A stretch of 64,000 nucleotides of DNA. Origin: Pseudomonadales bacterium. Lineage in GTDB: Bacteria > Pseudomonadota > Gammaproteobacteria > Pseudomonadales > UBA7239. The first letter of the stretch is position 1. Every line of letters begins with the position of its first letter. Below are positions 36,138 to 44,427 of this stretch, piece by piece. The DNA lies in the NCBI GenBank assembly GCA_041395665.1, contig JAWLAB010000002.1, positions 1 through 64,000 on the forward strand, given 5' to 3'. The translations under genes were made by a program, and so were the position numbers. The notes under the pieces are model-generated. The model searched no databases and was not told the origin of the DNA. It saw nothing but the letters and a program-made list of their open reading frames with translations.

Positions 36138-37136
36138 TCACTTCTTTGCTGTCGTTTTGGCATGAAAATTCGCCACCACCATCGCATGATCGCTGACATG
36201 CGGTTTATTGACGCCCAAGTGCGCACTGCGCAATGACCACTCTTGCAAACGCCAACGGCTATCGGCGGCGCGATGATGAAAATGCCACGAAAAAAATAAA
36301 TGATCGAGCGCCAAAGCTTCATCATCGCCATAAAAAGTCGCGTATTTTTTTTCGTCGATGCGTTCAGCGCCGTTGTCTAAATCCAATAAATGATACAAAC
36401 CCCAATCGGCGCGCCGGCCACTGCGATTATTCGCTCCGCGACGAAAACGCACATCACCTTTCAGCAAATCGGTGACGCCGCTGGGGTGGCGATCATTGCA
36501 ATCGCCCGCCACGATCACCGCATCATTGGATTGTATCAATTGCTGATTGACCAACACGCGCAACACCGCTGCTTCTGCCAAGCGACGCATACCCGATAGA
36601 GCGCGACCGATATCCAACCAACTGTCGGCGGGTGCGCCGTAATAGCGATCATCACTCGGTGAAATCGGTCGGCGCGATTTCAAATGCGCGTTAAAAACAG
36701 TCAGCGTGCGCGCATCGGCATTGCGCAAGCGCAATTTCAAAATCGGGCGCGAAAAGTGTTGAATACCAACCGCCATACGATAGCGCGCGTCTTCACTGCG
36801 CCAATCTAAACTGCTGGGGAAATCGGTGATCCATTCCGCGCTGATGATTTCCCAATCGCGATGCACAGCCGTGGCGACCTGCATCTCTTCTTCGCCATCG
36901 TGACACAGCAATTGATACTGTTCTGCTAAACCTGCTGTAGCAAAAACATCGTGTAAGGCTTTTGCACTCCACACTTCTTGAAACGCCATGATGCTGGCTG
37001 GCTGCGCGCGCAACTGCTCTGCCGTCCAACCGACTTTTTTTTGATACTGCGCGGGCGTCCACGAAAATTCGCCAAACATTTGCTTGCTGGGCAACTGCAA
37101 ATTGCACAAATTGAACGAACTCACCGAGAGGTTCAT
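36138..37136 (-). CDS. Endonuclease/exonuclease/phosphatase (EEP) family protein
   Basis: DNase I-like metal-dependent phosphoesterase of uncertain substrate. Visible motifs: SSFNLCNLQLP near the N-terminus, metal-binding Glu in IMAFQEVWSA, NAHLKSRRPI, VAGDCNDRHPSG (the GDxN motif) and the terminal SDHAMVVANF. Length is 332 residues from the ATG at 37136 (MNLSVSSFN); an alternative ATG is at 37151. There is no signal peptide. It lies 10 bases upstream of the nitrilase-family gene, so the two probably share a transcript. It is divergent from the F420 operon. Confidence 0.8.
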   Translation of the reverse strand: MNLSVSSFNLCNLQLPSKQMFGEFSWTPAQYQKKVGWTAEQLRAQPASIMAFQEVWSAKALHDVFATAGLAEQYQLLCHDGEEEMQVATAVHRDWEIISAEWITDFPSSLDWRSEDARYRMAVGIQHFSRPILKLRLRNADARTLTVFNAHLKSRRPISPSDDRYYGAPADSWLDIGRALSGMRRLAEAAVLRVLVNQQLIQSNDAVIVAGDCNDRHPSGVTDLLKGDVRFRRGANNRSGRRADWGLYHLLDLDNGAERIDEKKYATFYGDDEALALDHLFFSWHFHHRAADSRWRLQEWSLRSAHLGVNKPHVSDHAMVVANFHAKTTAKK

Positions 37137-37250
37137 TGTGCGCAGAGCCATAAAACGAGAGCCACTGCCAAGTGGGGAAGCCCACTGGTGACGCATCGGG
37201 GTTCATCGCTATGATGGCGCACTGTTTGATGAACTGACGAGGATGGCAAC

Positions 37251-37922
37251 ATGAGTGAGAAAAAACCTGTAATTGCAGTGGTGGGCGGCACGGGCGACTT
37301 AGGCACCGGTCTGGTTTTTCGCTGGGTTAGAGCAGGCTACCATGTGGTGATTGGCTCGCGCAAAGCAGAGAGCGCAGCCGAAGCTGCCACCGCGATGAAA
37401 GCGCGCGTTGCCGGTGCCAATGTTGAAGGCATGGAGAACAGCGCCGCCGCTGCCAAAGCAGACATCGTGTGCATGACGGTACCTTTTTCGCATCAACAAG
37501 ACACACTCGCGGTGATTCGCGAATCGGTACAAGGCAAAATTTTTATTGATGTCACCGTGTCACTGAAACCACCCAAAGTCGCCACCGTGCAACTGCCCGC
37601 CGAAGGTTCTGCCGGTGTGATTGCACAACAAACACTCGGTGACAATGTGCGCGTGGTTTCTGCGTTTCAAAATATCGCTGCGGCGCATCTCAATGATGCA
37701 CACGATATTCACTGCGATGTGTTGGTGACGGGCGATGATGTTGATGCACGCGAAACCGTGGTGCAAATCGCGCAAGCCGCTGGCATGAAAGCATGGCACG
37801 CAGGTCCTCTCGCCAACTCCGCTGCGACGGAAGCGCTGACTTCCGTTTTAATTTTTATGAACAAACGCTACAAAATTGCAGGCGGTGCAGGCATCACCAT
37901 CACCGGCGAAGTGGGCGCATGA
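37251..37922 (+). CDS. npdG: NADPH-dependent F420 reductase (F420:NADP oxidoreductase)
   Basis: Transfers hydride between NADP(H) and coenzyme F420 and so sets the F420H2 pool. The Rossmann motif is VVGGTGDLGTGL, followed by VVIGSRKAESAAEAA, matching the NADP-phosphate-binding SRK of archaeal and actinobacterial Fno. Later segments are IVCMTVPFSHQQDTL, VSAFQNIAAAHL, CDVLVTGDD and AGPLANSAATEALTSVLIFM. Length is 223 residues. It is the first gene of an operon with cofE (10 bases) and cofD, and that context makes the F420 assignment much stronger than the sequence alone. Confidence 0.9.
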   Translation: MSEKKPVIAVVGGTGDLGTGLVFRWVRAGYHVVIGSRKAESAAEAATAMKARVAGANVEGMENSAAAAKADIVCMTVPFSHQQDTLAVIRESVQGKIFIDVTVSLKPPKVATVQLPAEGSAGVIAQQTLGDNVRVVSAFQNIAAAHLNDAHDIHCDVLVTGDDVDARETVVQIAQAAGMKAWHAGPLANSAATEALTSVLIFMNKRYKIAGGAGITITGEVGA

Positions 37923-37932
37923 GTTTATTGCT

Positions 37933-38700
37933 ATGAGCTCACTGCAACTGTTTGCGCTGCGCGATTTTCCACTGATCAAACCAGAGGATGATATCGCAGC
38001 GCACATTGTGCAATCCCTGCAACATAATCAACACACGCTGCGCGATGGCGATATTCTCGTCATCGCACAGAAAATTGTTTCCAAAGCTGAAAATCGCTAT
38101 CGCCAACTCAATACTTTTATTCCTTCTGCAGACGCCGAACGCTACGCGCAAGAAACCGGCAAAGATGCGCGTTTAGTGGAATTGGTGCTGCAAGAATCTA
38201 ATCGCGTTTTGCGCCATCGTTTTGGTTCAATCGTGGTCGAACACAAACTGGGATTCGTGCACGCCAACGCCGGCATTGATCAATCCAACTTGCCCGACAA
38301 CAGCGATTCAGAAACGGCCTTGCTGCTGCCAGAAAACCCCGATGCCAGCGCACAGCAATTACGCGCAGCATTACAACAACACTACGGCGCGCAAATCGCC
38401 GTCATCATCAACGACAGTTTTGGTCGCGCGTGGCGACTCGGCACTTGCGGCATTGCCATTGGCGTCGCCGGCATTGAGCCTTTATTGGATTTACGCGGCG
38501 CGCCGGATTTATTTGGTCGCACACTGGAAATTACGCAAGTGGGTATCGCCGATGAAATGGCGGCAGCGGCTTCACTGTTGATGGGGCAAGCGGGCGAAGG
38601 CTCACCCGTAGTGCTATTGCGCGGCGCGCAGTGGCAAGCGAATGAAAACGCATCCATACAAACACTGCTGCGCAAACCTCACGAGGATATGTTTCGGTGA
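37933..38700 (+). CDS. cofE: Coenzyme F420-0:L-glutamate ligase
   Basis: Adds gamma-linked glutamate to F420-0 to give F420-1 and longer forms. Family segments: DFPLIKPEDDIAAHI, LRDGDILVIAQKIVSKAENR (as DGDILVIAQKIVSKAE), VVEHKLGFVHANAGIDQSN, INDSFGRAWRLGTCGIAIG and GIADEMAAAASLLMGQAGEG. The start is the ATG at 37933 (MSSLQLFALRD), 10 bases after the reductase stop; an earlier in-frame ATG lies inside that gene. Length is 255 residues, the stand-alone CofE form, without the C-terminal FMN-binding domain of actinobacterial FbiB. Confidence 0.93.
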   Translation: MSSLQLFALRDFPLIKPEDDIAAHIVQSLQHNQHTLRDGDILVIAQKIVSKAENRYRQLNTFIPSADAERYAQETGKDARLVELVLQESNRVLRHRFGSIVVEHKLGFVHANAGIDQSNLPDNSDSETALLLPENPDASAQQLRAALQQHYGAQIAVIINDSFGRAWRLGTCGIAIGVAGIEPLLDLRGAPDLFGRTLEITQVGIADEMAAAASLLMGQAGEGSPVVLLRGAQWQANENASIQTLLRKPHEDMFR

Positions 38701-39653
38701 GCGATGCCTCATTGAAAAAAACAGGCAAAGTTATTGCGCTGTGTGGCGGTGTTGGCGGTGCAAAATTGGCATGGGGCTTGGCGCAAGTTTTATCGCCAGA
38801 ACAACTCACGCTCATCGTCAACACTGGCGATGATTTTGAACATTTGGGTTTACACATTTCGCCCGATATCGACACCGTGTTGTATACCCTCGCCCATCGC
38901 AACAACCGCGAACTCGGCTGGGGGTTGCAAGACGAGTCGTGGCAGTGCATGGCGGCACTCGAACAATTGGGCGGAGAAACTTGGTTTCGTTTAGGCGATA
39001 AAGATCTCGCCACGCATTTTTTTCGCACGCAGCTACTCGCCAGCGGCAAAACACTCACGCAAGTGACTGCGCAATTGAGCAGCGCGTTGGGCATTACACA
39101 TCGCATATTACCAATGTGCGACACAGCACAACCAACACTGGTAGATACAGAACAAAGCACACTCGCGTTTCAACATTATTTTGTGCGCGAACAGTGCAAA
39201 CCTGTTGTGCGCGGCGTGCGTTATCAGCAGGCAAACAATGCACAGATGTCCGATGAAGTGCGCGCTGCGTTAACCGATCACGCACTCACCCACATCATCA
39301 TCTGCCCGTCCAACCCTTGGCTCAGCATCGCGCCTATTTTGGCCGTGCCGGAACTGCGTGCGCTGCTGCAAACTCAGCGCGAAAAAATTACTGTGGTTTC
39401 ACCATTGATTGGCGGGCAAGCCGTGAAAGGCCCCACCGCAAAAATGATGGCGGAAATGCAAATCGCCACCGATTCATTCAGCATCGCCGATTTTTACCGT
39501 GATTTATTGGGCATACTGGTGATTGATGACTGCGATGCGCAAGATACTGAAATCTTACGAGCAGAAAAAATCCACGTCACGGTGTTCAAAACTTTGATGC
39601 GCAGTGATGCGGATAAGATTGGGTTAGCAAAAAACCTGCTCGGCGCTTGCTAA
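38697..39653 (+). CDS. cofD: 2-phospho-L-lactate transferase (F420-0 synthase)
   Basis: Joins the lactyl- (or phosphoenolpyruvyl-/3-phosphoglyceryl-) guanylate intermediate to the deazaflavin FO, giving (dehydro-)F420-0. Motifs: ALCGGVGGAKLAWGLAQVL at the N-terminus, VNTGDDFEHLGLHISPDIDT, ETWFRLGDKDLATHFFRT, CPSNPWLSIAPILAVPEL and VVSPLIGGQAVKGPTAKMM. Length is 318 residues. Its GTG start overlaps the cofE stop. The deazaflavin synthase (FbiC or CofG/CofH) and the guanylyltransferase CofC/FbiD are not in this window and must lie elsewhere if the pathway is complete. Confidence 0.95.
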   Translation: MSDASLKKTGKVIALCGGVGGAKLAWGLAQVLSPEQLTLIVNTGDDFEHLGLHISPDIDTVLYTLAHRNNRELGWGLQDESWQCMAALEQLGGETWFRLGDKDLATHFFRTQLLASGKTLTQVTAQLSSALGITHRILPMCDTAQPTLVDTEQSTLAFQHYFVREQCKPVVRGVRYQQANNAQMSDEVRAALTDHALTHIIICPSNPWLSIAPILAVPELRALLQTQREKITVVSPLIGGQAVKGPTAKMMAEMQIATDSFSIADFYRDLLGILVIDDCDAQDTEILRAEKIHVTVFKTLMRSDADKIGLAKNLLGAC

Positions 39654-39713
39654 TTTAATGCTCAATCATCGGCAAACTTTTTTCTAAGCATTGTGTAGTA
39701 CAAGTATTCATTT

Positions 39714-41195
39714 TCATTGTGCTGCTACCGCTTTACCCGCCATGCGCCCTGAAAAAGTGGCATCGCCCACTGACATACCGCTGCCATAACCGTCGCCGCG
39801 TCGTGGCACACCCGCTGCTGTGCGCCCTGCGGCGTAAAGCCCGCGGATCACCGAGCCATCCGCGCGCAACACTTCGCCAGAAGGCAGCGTATCTAAACCG
39901 CCGAGTGTGAAGCAGGGAAAAATTGCGCCGCGCTCTGGTGTGGCATCTAACGCCACTAATGGTGGCAGCATCGGTTTCAACCACTGCGCCGATTTATGAA
40001 ATAAAGGATCTTCACCTTTTGCGGCGTGTTCGTTGTAAAAATTGATGGTGTGCGCGAGTGAATTAGGCGAAAAACCGAGTTCCTGTTCCAACTCTTCTGG
40101 CGTTTCTCCAGTGCCAACAATATCGCCATTAAAAAACGGTTTGCGATCGACATTGCCGTAATCTTCTACCGAAACAATCATGTACAAACGATCGCCCGGC
40201 TGCTGCGCAGCGTAAGTACCGACGCGACCGTGATAGGCATCTTCATTGATAAAACGCTGCCCCATCGCATTGACAAAAATGCCGTAAGTCATATTGCCTG
40301 GCGGATAAAACGGAATCGTCATAAAACCTTCGTGCATATTGATGGCTGCACCACCCACGCTGATACCCATTTGTATACCGCTGCCAGTGTCGCCCGGATT
40401 GCCGATGGGAATATTGCCACGCAACAATTTTGGCGCGTACTTTTGCAGCATTTCGCGATTCATGATGAAACCGCCTGCGCACAACACCACGCCTTTGCGC
40501 GCTTTGACAAAACGCTCTTGCATGTCGATACGCACAACGATGCCGTGCACCGCGCCCTGCTCATCGGCAATCAAACACAGGGTGCGCGTGTCGTAATGCA
40601 CGCGAATATTTTTTTTCTGCTCGACATTTTCCGTGAGAATTTTCATCAATAACGGACCGCCATTATCGCCTTCCACTTGCAAGTTGTGACCGCGCGCCAC
40701 GGGTTTTGCTATATCGCGAAACGGCCACGCTTTTTCATTGCCGGTGTAGAGCAAACCGTCATCTGTTAAAGCAACGATGGCGCGTTTATCCAAAAAAGAA
40801 TCTTTGAACGGCACGCCGCGCGCCACTAGCCAATTGAAGTGATCAACCGCGCCTTCAGCATAGGCGCGCACTTTGGCTGCGTCCGCTTGCGGGTTATGGC
40901 AAGCCATCAAAAAATTGAAAAAGTTTTCCGTGGAATCTTCAAAACCGCTGGCTTTTTGTACGCGCGTACCGCCGTTGCCACCGAGATACACTTCACCGGA
41001 TGACATCGCTGTCGAACCGCCACTCGCGCTCGCCAATTCAAAAATCATGACATCGGCACCGGCGTCTGCCGCTTCCAATGCCGCGCAAGCACCCGCGCCA
41101 CCAAAACCGACCACGGCGACATCGGTTTCAAAATCCCACTGCGGGACATCTTTCAGCAGAACAGAACGGGCGGGGCTAAAACGCGCTTCACTCAT
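39714..41195 (-). CDS. FAD-dependent dehydrogenase (3-ketosteroid dehydrogenase/fumarate reductase type)
   Basis: Flavoprotein of the FAD_binding_2 family, resembling 3-ketosteroid dehydrogenases and soluble fumarate reductase subunits. The FAD Rossmann motif is VVGFGGAGACAALEAADAGA, followed by SGGSTAMSSGEVYLGG. The C-terminus has PCFTLGGLDTLPSGEVL and GLYAAGRTAAGVPRRGDGYG. The start is the ATG at 41195 (MSEARFSPARSVLL); an upstream extension of 22 codons is less likely. Length is 493 residues. It is convergent with cofD. No F420-binding feature is seen; substrate unknown, a steroid-like or enoyl compound is possible. Confidence 0.85.
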   Translation of the reverse strand: MSEARFSPARSVLLKDVPQWDFETDVAVVGFGGAGACAALEAADAGADVMIFELASASGGSTAMSSGEVYLGGNGGTRVQKASGFEDSTENFFNFLMACHNPQADAAKVRAYAEGAVDHFNWLVARGVPFKDSFLDKRAIVALTDDGLLYTGNEKAWPFRDIAKPVARGHNLQVEGDNGGPLLMKILTENVEQKKNIRVHYDTRTLCLIADEQGAVHGIVVRIDMQERFVKARKGVVLCAGGFIMNREMLQKYAPKLLRGNIPIGNPGDTGSGIQMGISVGGAAINMHEGFMTIPFYPPGNMTYGIFVNAMGQRFINEDAYHGRVGTYAAQQPGDRLYMIVSVEDYGNVDRKPFFNGDIVGTGETPEELEQELGFSPNSLAHTINFYNEHAAKGEDPLFHKSAQWLKPMLPPLVALDATPERGAIFPCFTLGGLDTLPSGEVLRADGSVIRGLYAAGRTAAGVPRRGDGYGSGMSVGDATFSGRMAGKAVAAQ

Positions 41196-41350
41196 GGTGC
41201 AATCTCGCTGTGGTGATGGGAAAACCCGCATGATACCAAGGCTTTTCGCTGTACTGCGCACCTTGTGTTGCGGGCAACCGCGCTTAACTTTCCTATGGCT
41301 TTATTGTTTAATGCTCGCCTCTTTATATTTCCCTCCATGCCGAGTTCGAC

Positions 41351-42571
41351 ATGAGTCTTTTGGTTCAAAAATTTGGTGGCACTTCGGTGGGCTCGGTGGA
41401 GCGCATTGAGGCTGTTGCTGACAAACTGGTGAAGTTTCATCAACAAGGGCATCAATTAGTCGTGGTTGTGTCTGCCATGAGCGGCGAAACCAACCGCTTA
41501 ATTGCGCTCGCCAAATCGATTGTTGATCCACCTGATCAGCGTGAATTGGATGTCATCGTTTCTACCGGTGAGCAAGTCACGATTGGCTTGCTGTCGATGG
41601 CGCTAAAAAAACGCGGGGTGGATGCGCGTTCTTACACCGGCACACAAGTACGCATCCTGACTGATAGTTCTTTTAATAAAGCACGCATCGAGCATATCGA
41701 CGATCAAAACATCCGTGCAGATTTAGCGGCGGGTCGCATTGTTGTGGTCGCTGGATTCCAAGGTGTCGATGAAAACGGCAACATCACTACGCTCGGTCGC
41801 GGCGGCTCAGACACCACGGGCGTTGCGCTCGCTGCTGCGCTGAAAGCCGACGAATGCCAGATCTACACTGATGTCGATGGCGTTTACACCACGGATCCTC
41901 GCGTCGTGCCAGAAGCGCGCCGCCTGAGCCGCATCACTTTTGAAGAGATGCTGGAGATGGCGAGCCTCGGTTCTAAAGTGCTGCAAATTCGCTCGGTTGA
42001 ATTCGCCGGTAAATACAATGTCCCCCTGCGCGTGCTGCACAGTTTTCAAGACGGCCCCGGCACGCTGATCACTCTTGAGGATGAATCCACCATGGAACAC
42101 CCCATTATTTCTGGTATTGCCTTCACTCGCGACGACGCCAAGTTGACCGTGCGCGGCGTACCCGACAAACCCGGCATTGCCTCGCGCATTCTCGGCCCTG
42201 TTAGCGAAGCCAATATTGAAGTGGATGTCATCGTGCAGAATGTTGCGGCGGACAACACCACCGATTTCACTTTCACCGTCGCCAAAAGTGAAATGACAAA
42301 GACAGCTGCCATTTTGGAAAAGTTGGCGAAGGAACTTGGTGCGCGCGAAGTCGTCCAAGATGACAAGATAGCTAAAGTGTCCATCGTTGGCGTAGGTATG
42401 CGTTCACACGCAGGCGTTGCCGCCAAAATGTTTCAAGCTCTAGCTGCACACAATATCAATATTCAGATGATCACCACTTCAGAAATCAAAATTTCCGTGG
42501 TGATCGAAGAAAAGTTCATGGAGCTCGCCGTGCGCGCACTGCACGAGGCTTTTGAACTAGAAAAGGCGTAG
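41351..42571 (+). CDS. lysC: Aspartate kinase
   Basis: Phosphorylates aspartate at the head of the lysine/threonine/methionine pathway. Motifs: LVQKFGGTSVGSVERI at the N-terminus, STGEQVTIGLLSMAL, FQGVDENGNITTLGRGGSDTT, and CQIYTDVDGVYTTDPRVVPEA. Two C-terminal ACT domains follow (VRGVPDKPGIASRILGPVSE; VSIVGVGMRSHAGVAAKMF), where lysine and threonine act. Length is 406 residues, the monofunctional type. Upstream of csrA, the conserved lysC-csrA order. Confidence 0.95.
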   Translation: MSLLVQKFGGTSVGSVERIEAVADKLVKFHQQGHQLVVVVSAMSGETNRLIALAKSIVDPPDQRELDVIVSTGEQVTIGLLSMALKKRGVDARSYTGTQVRILTDSSFNKARIEHIDDQNIRADLAAGRIVVVAGFQGVDENGNITTLGRGGSDTTGVALAAALKADECQIYTDVDGVYTTDPRVVPEARRLSRITFEEMLEMASLGSKVLQIRSVEFAGKYNVPLRVLHSFQDGPGTLITLEDESTMEHPIISGIAFTRDDAKLTVRGVPDKPGIASRILGPVSEANIEVDVIVQNVAADNTTDFTFTVAKSEMTKTAAILEKLAKELGAREVVQDDKIAKVSIVGVGMRSHAGVAAKMFQALAAHNINIQMITTSEIKISVVIEEKFMELAVRALHEAFELEKA

Positions 42572-42586
42572 TAAATATTTAGACTT

Positions 42587-42708
42587 CCTCGGATTTTGCT
42601 CTCCCGAGGTAAAACACTGGCAGCACGGTAACAAAGGAGTATCGTTACCCTGTCTGCTGATTTTGGCGAATCCATTTATGTTCGCCGCATTAACATGGAG
42701 ATATCGTT
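42587..42708 (+). promoter_or_regulatory. Structured csrA leader with a GGA-loop hairpin, possible CsrA autoregulation site
   Basis: Three inverted repeats lie in the 137 bases before csrA: CCTCGG/CCGAGG (42587-42609), GGTAAC/GTTACC (42627-42649) and GGCGAA/TTCGCC (near 42665-42686). The loop of the second reads AAAGGAGTATC, so an AAGGAG is presented in a hairpin loop, the form preferred by CsrA. A second GGA (ATGGAG, 42695-42700) is the ribosome-binding site itself. In E. coli CsrA represses its own translation through such sites; here it is inference from the sequence. Confidence 0.5.
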
Positions 42709-42954
42709 ATGCTTATTTTAACGCGTCGTATCGGCGAAACCCTGATGGTTGGTGATGATGTCACCGTGACTGTATTGGGTGTTAAAGGCAATCAAGTGCG
42801 TATTGGCATCAATGCACCGAAAAATGTTTCAGTTCATCGCGAAGAAATTTATCAACGCATTCAGCAAGAGAAACAAGGTGGCGGTGCTAGCAGCTACAGC
42901 AAACCCTCTTACGATGATGACGATTACGGCCACGATAGCCACGGCAATCGTTAA
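42709..42954 (+). CDS. csrA: Carbon storage regulator CsrA (RsmA) with an extended tail
   Basis: Dimeric RNA-binding protein that controls translation and mRNA stability at GGA motifs. The core MLILTRRIGETLMVGDDVTV, VKGNQVRIGINAPKNVSVHR and EEIYQRIQQE is complete, including the RNA-contacting N-terminal strand and the conserved Arg 44 region (VHREEI). At 81 residues it is about 20 longer than usual; the tail is Ser/Tyr/Asp/His-rich (SYSKPSYDDDDYGHDSHG). It follows lysC and precedes tRNA-Ser, the gammaproteobacterial order. Confidence 0.95.
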   Translation: MLILTRRIGETLMVGDDVTVTVLGVKGNQVRIGINAPKNVSVHREEIYQRIQQEKQGGGASSYSKPSYDDDDYGHDSHGNR

Positions 42955-42967
42955 TCCCTGAACACTG

Positions 42968-42992
42968 CTTCAGGCCTCGCGCCTGAAGTTTT
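42968..42992 (+). terminator. Rho-independent terminator after csrA
   Basis: An 8-bp perfect stem, CTTCAGGC (42968-42975) with GCCTGAAG (42981-42988), a 5-base loop and a TTTT run directly after. It starts 14 bases after the csrA stop and before tRNA-Ser. Confidence 0.8.
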
Positions 42993-43085
42993 GTGTGTGC
43001 TGTCGATGAGCACGGATGCTCAACTTCAATTTTTGTTTTGTCTGCTTTGAATGGCATCAACTTGTTGCTATCATGCCGCCCCTCT

Positions 43086-43178
43086 GGAGAGATGGCCGAG
43101 AGGCCGAAGGCGCTCCCCTGCTAAGGGAGTATCGGGTCAAAAGCCTGATCGAGGGTTCGAATCCCTCTCTCTCCGCCA
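43086..43178 (+). tRNA. serV: tRNA-Ser (GCU anticodon)
   Basis: A 93-base class II tRNA. The acceptor stem GGAGAGA (43086-43092) pairs with TCTCTCC, followed by discriminator G and an encoded CCA. The anticodon loop CTGCTAA gives GCU, reading AGC/AGU. A long variable arm and a GGGTTCGAATCCC T-arm are present. Its place after csrA is the conserved one. Confidence 0.97.
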
Positions 43179-43249
43179 TTTACTTATCCAACAAAGTCCT
43201 GTTAATTAGCATTTTTCGCAGCTTCTTGATTCGAGGGAAGCCACTGCGC

Positions 43250-44341
43250 ATGACAAACACTCGCGTTAATGAAATTGATTTACTGCGCTTTTTAGCGGCT
43301 ATCGCTGTTGTTTTTTTTCACTATTCGTTTAGAGGCTATGCCGCTGACGATATGTCGGTCATGCCTTACCCTCTATTTGCTTCAGCCTCTAAATACGGTT
43401 ACCTCGGCGTTGAACTTTTTTTTATGATTAGCGGATTCGTTATTCTGATGACGGCCGCTAGTGGCAGCTTACGAGGCTTTGTTATTTCAAGAATCGTTAG
43501 GCTTTACCCCGCCTTCTGGGTTTGTTGCACTATTACTTTCTTGCTCACTATTACCATAGGTGGAGCGCGCTACACAGCATCCATTGGCCAATACTTAGCC
43601 AATATGACGATGCTAAGTGGCTTTACAAAAATCCCATCAATTGATGGCGCATACTGGTCCCTATTTATAGAAATTCGTTTCTATTTATTAGTGGCCATTG
43701 TGTTGCTTGTTGGAAAAATCCACAAAGCGCAAACGCTCACTTTAGCGTGGCTAGTGCTTACGATCATCCTAGAAATTAAATCAACTAGAACGCTGCGTAA
43801 TTTTTTCATCACAGAATATTCTGCATTTTTTATTGCTGGGGCAACTTTCTTTTTTATTTGGGAGAAAGGCCTTTCCAATACAAGGATAGCCATGATTATC
43901 ACATCATGGGCATTGGCAGTATTTAAATCCACCGACAAACTGGATGTCTTTGAAAAGCACTATGCAACACCAATCAGCAGCTACGTGGTCGCAGGAATAG
44001 TCACTTTGTTCTTTGTGCTCATGGCGCTGGCGTCATTAAGACGAACAGGGTTTATCGGGCGTCACCAATGGCTGTTAGCAGGTGTACTCACCTACCCGCT
44101 ATATCTTTTGCATCAAAATATCGGCTTTATGGTTTTCAACTTGGCATACCCTCAAGTTAACGCGCACATCCTATTTTGGGGGATGATTCTCGTCGTCATT
44201 GCTATCGCATATGCTGTTCATTTTTTTATTGAGAAAAGATTTGCCAGCCCGATGAAACGCGCACTCAATACACTCACCGATTTCGGCCAGCAAAAGCTGA
44301 GCCTCGTGCGTAGCGCTATCGAGCAGCGCAGAGGGAACTGA
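43250..44341 (+). CDS. Acyltransferase 3 family membrane protein
   Basis: Integral membrane O-acyltransferase of the OafA/NodX type, which acetylates or otherwise acylates surface sugars. About ten helices. The N-terminal signature is NEIDLLRFLAAIAVVFFHYS with the conserved catalytic His, then the GYLGVELFFMISGFVILM segment and R-x10-H-like features (SRIVRLYPAFWVCC). The start is the ATG at 43250 with GAGGGAAG upstream; the frame extends upstream through the tRNA but that part is not coding. Length is 363 residues. It lies between two tRNA genes and reads more AT-rich than its neighbours, suggesting transfer. Acceptor unknown. Confidence 0.88.
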   Translation: MTNTRVNEIDLLRFLAAIAVVFFHYSFRGYAADDMSVMPYPLFASASKYGYLGVELFFMISGFVILMTAASGSLRGFVISRIVRLYPAFWVCCTITFLLTITIGGARYTASIGQYLANMTMLSGFTKIPSIDGAYWSLFIEIRFYLLVAIVLLVGKIHKAQTLTLAWLVLTIILEIKSTRTLRNFFITEYSAFFIAGATFFFIWEKGLSNTRIAMIITSWALAVFKSTDKLDVFEKHYATPISSYVVAGIVTLFFVLMALASLRRTGFIGRHQWLLAGVLTYPLYLLHQNIGFMVFNLAYPQVNAHILFWGMILVVIAIAYAVHFFIEKRFASPMKRALNTLTDFGQQKLSLVRSAIEQRRGN

Positions 44342-44427
44342 TCTAGGGATATGCTGCTCAACCCCGCACAAATTCCCATACGCAGATACTGGCCTTCTGG
44401 TGCACCAATGCCTGCACAAGAAGAAAC

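Noticed and set aside
37251..41195. The F420 genes as part of a phage or plasmid island
   Set aside because: No integrase, transposase, direct repeats or tRNA boundary were seen, and base composition looks like the neighbours.
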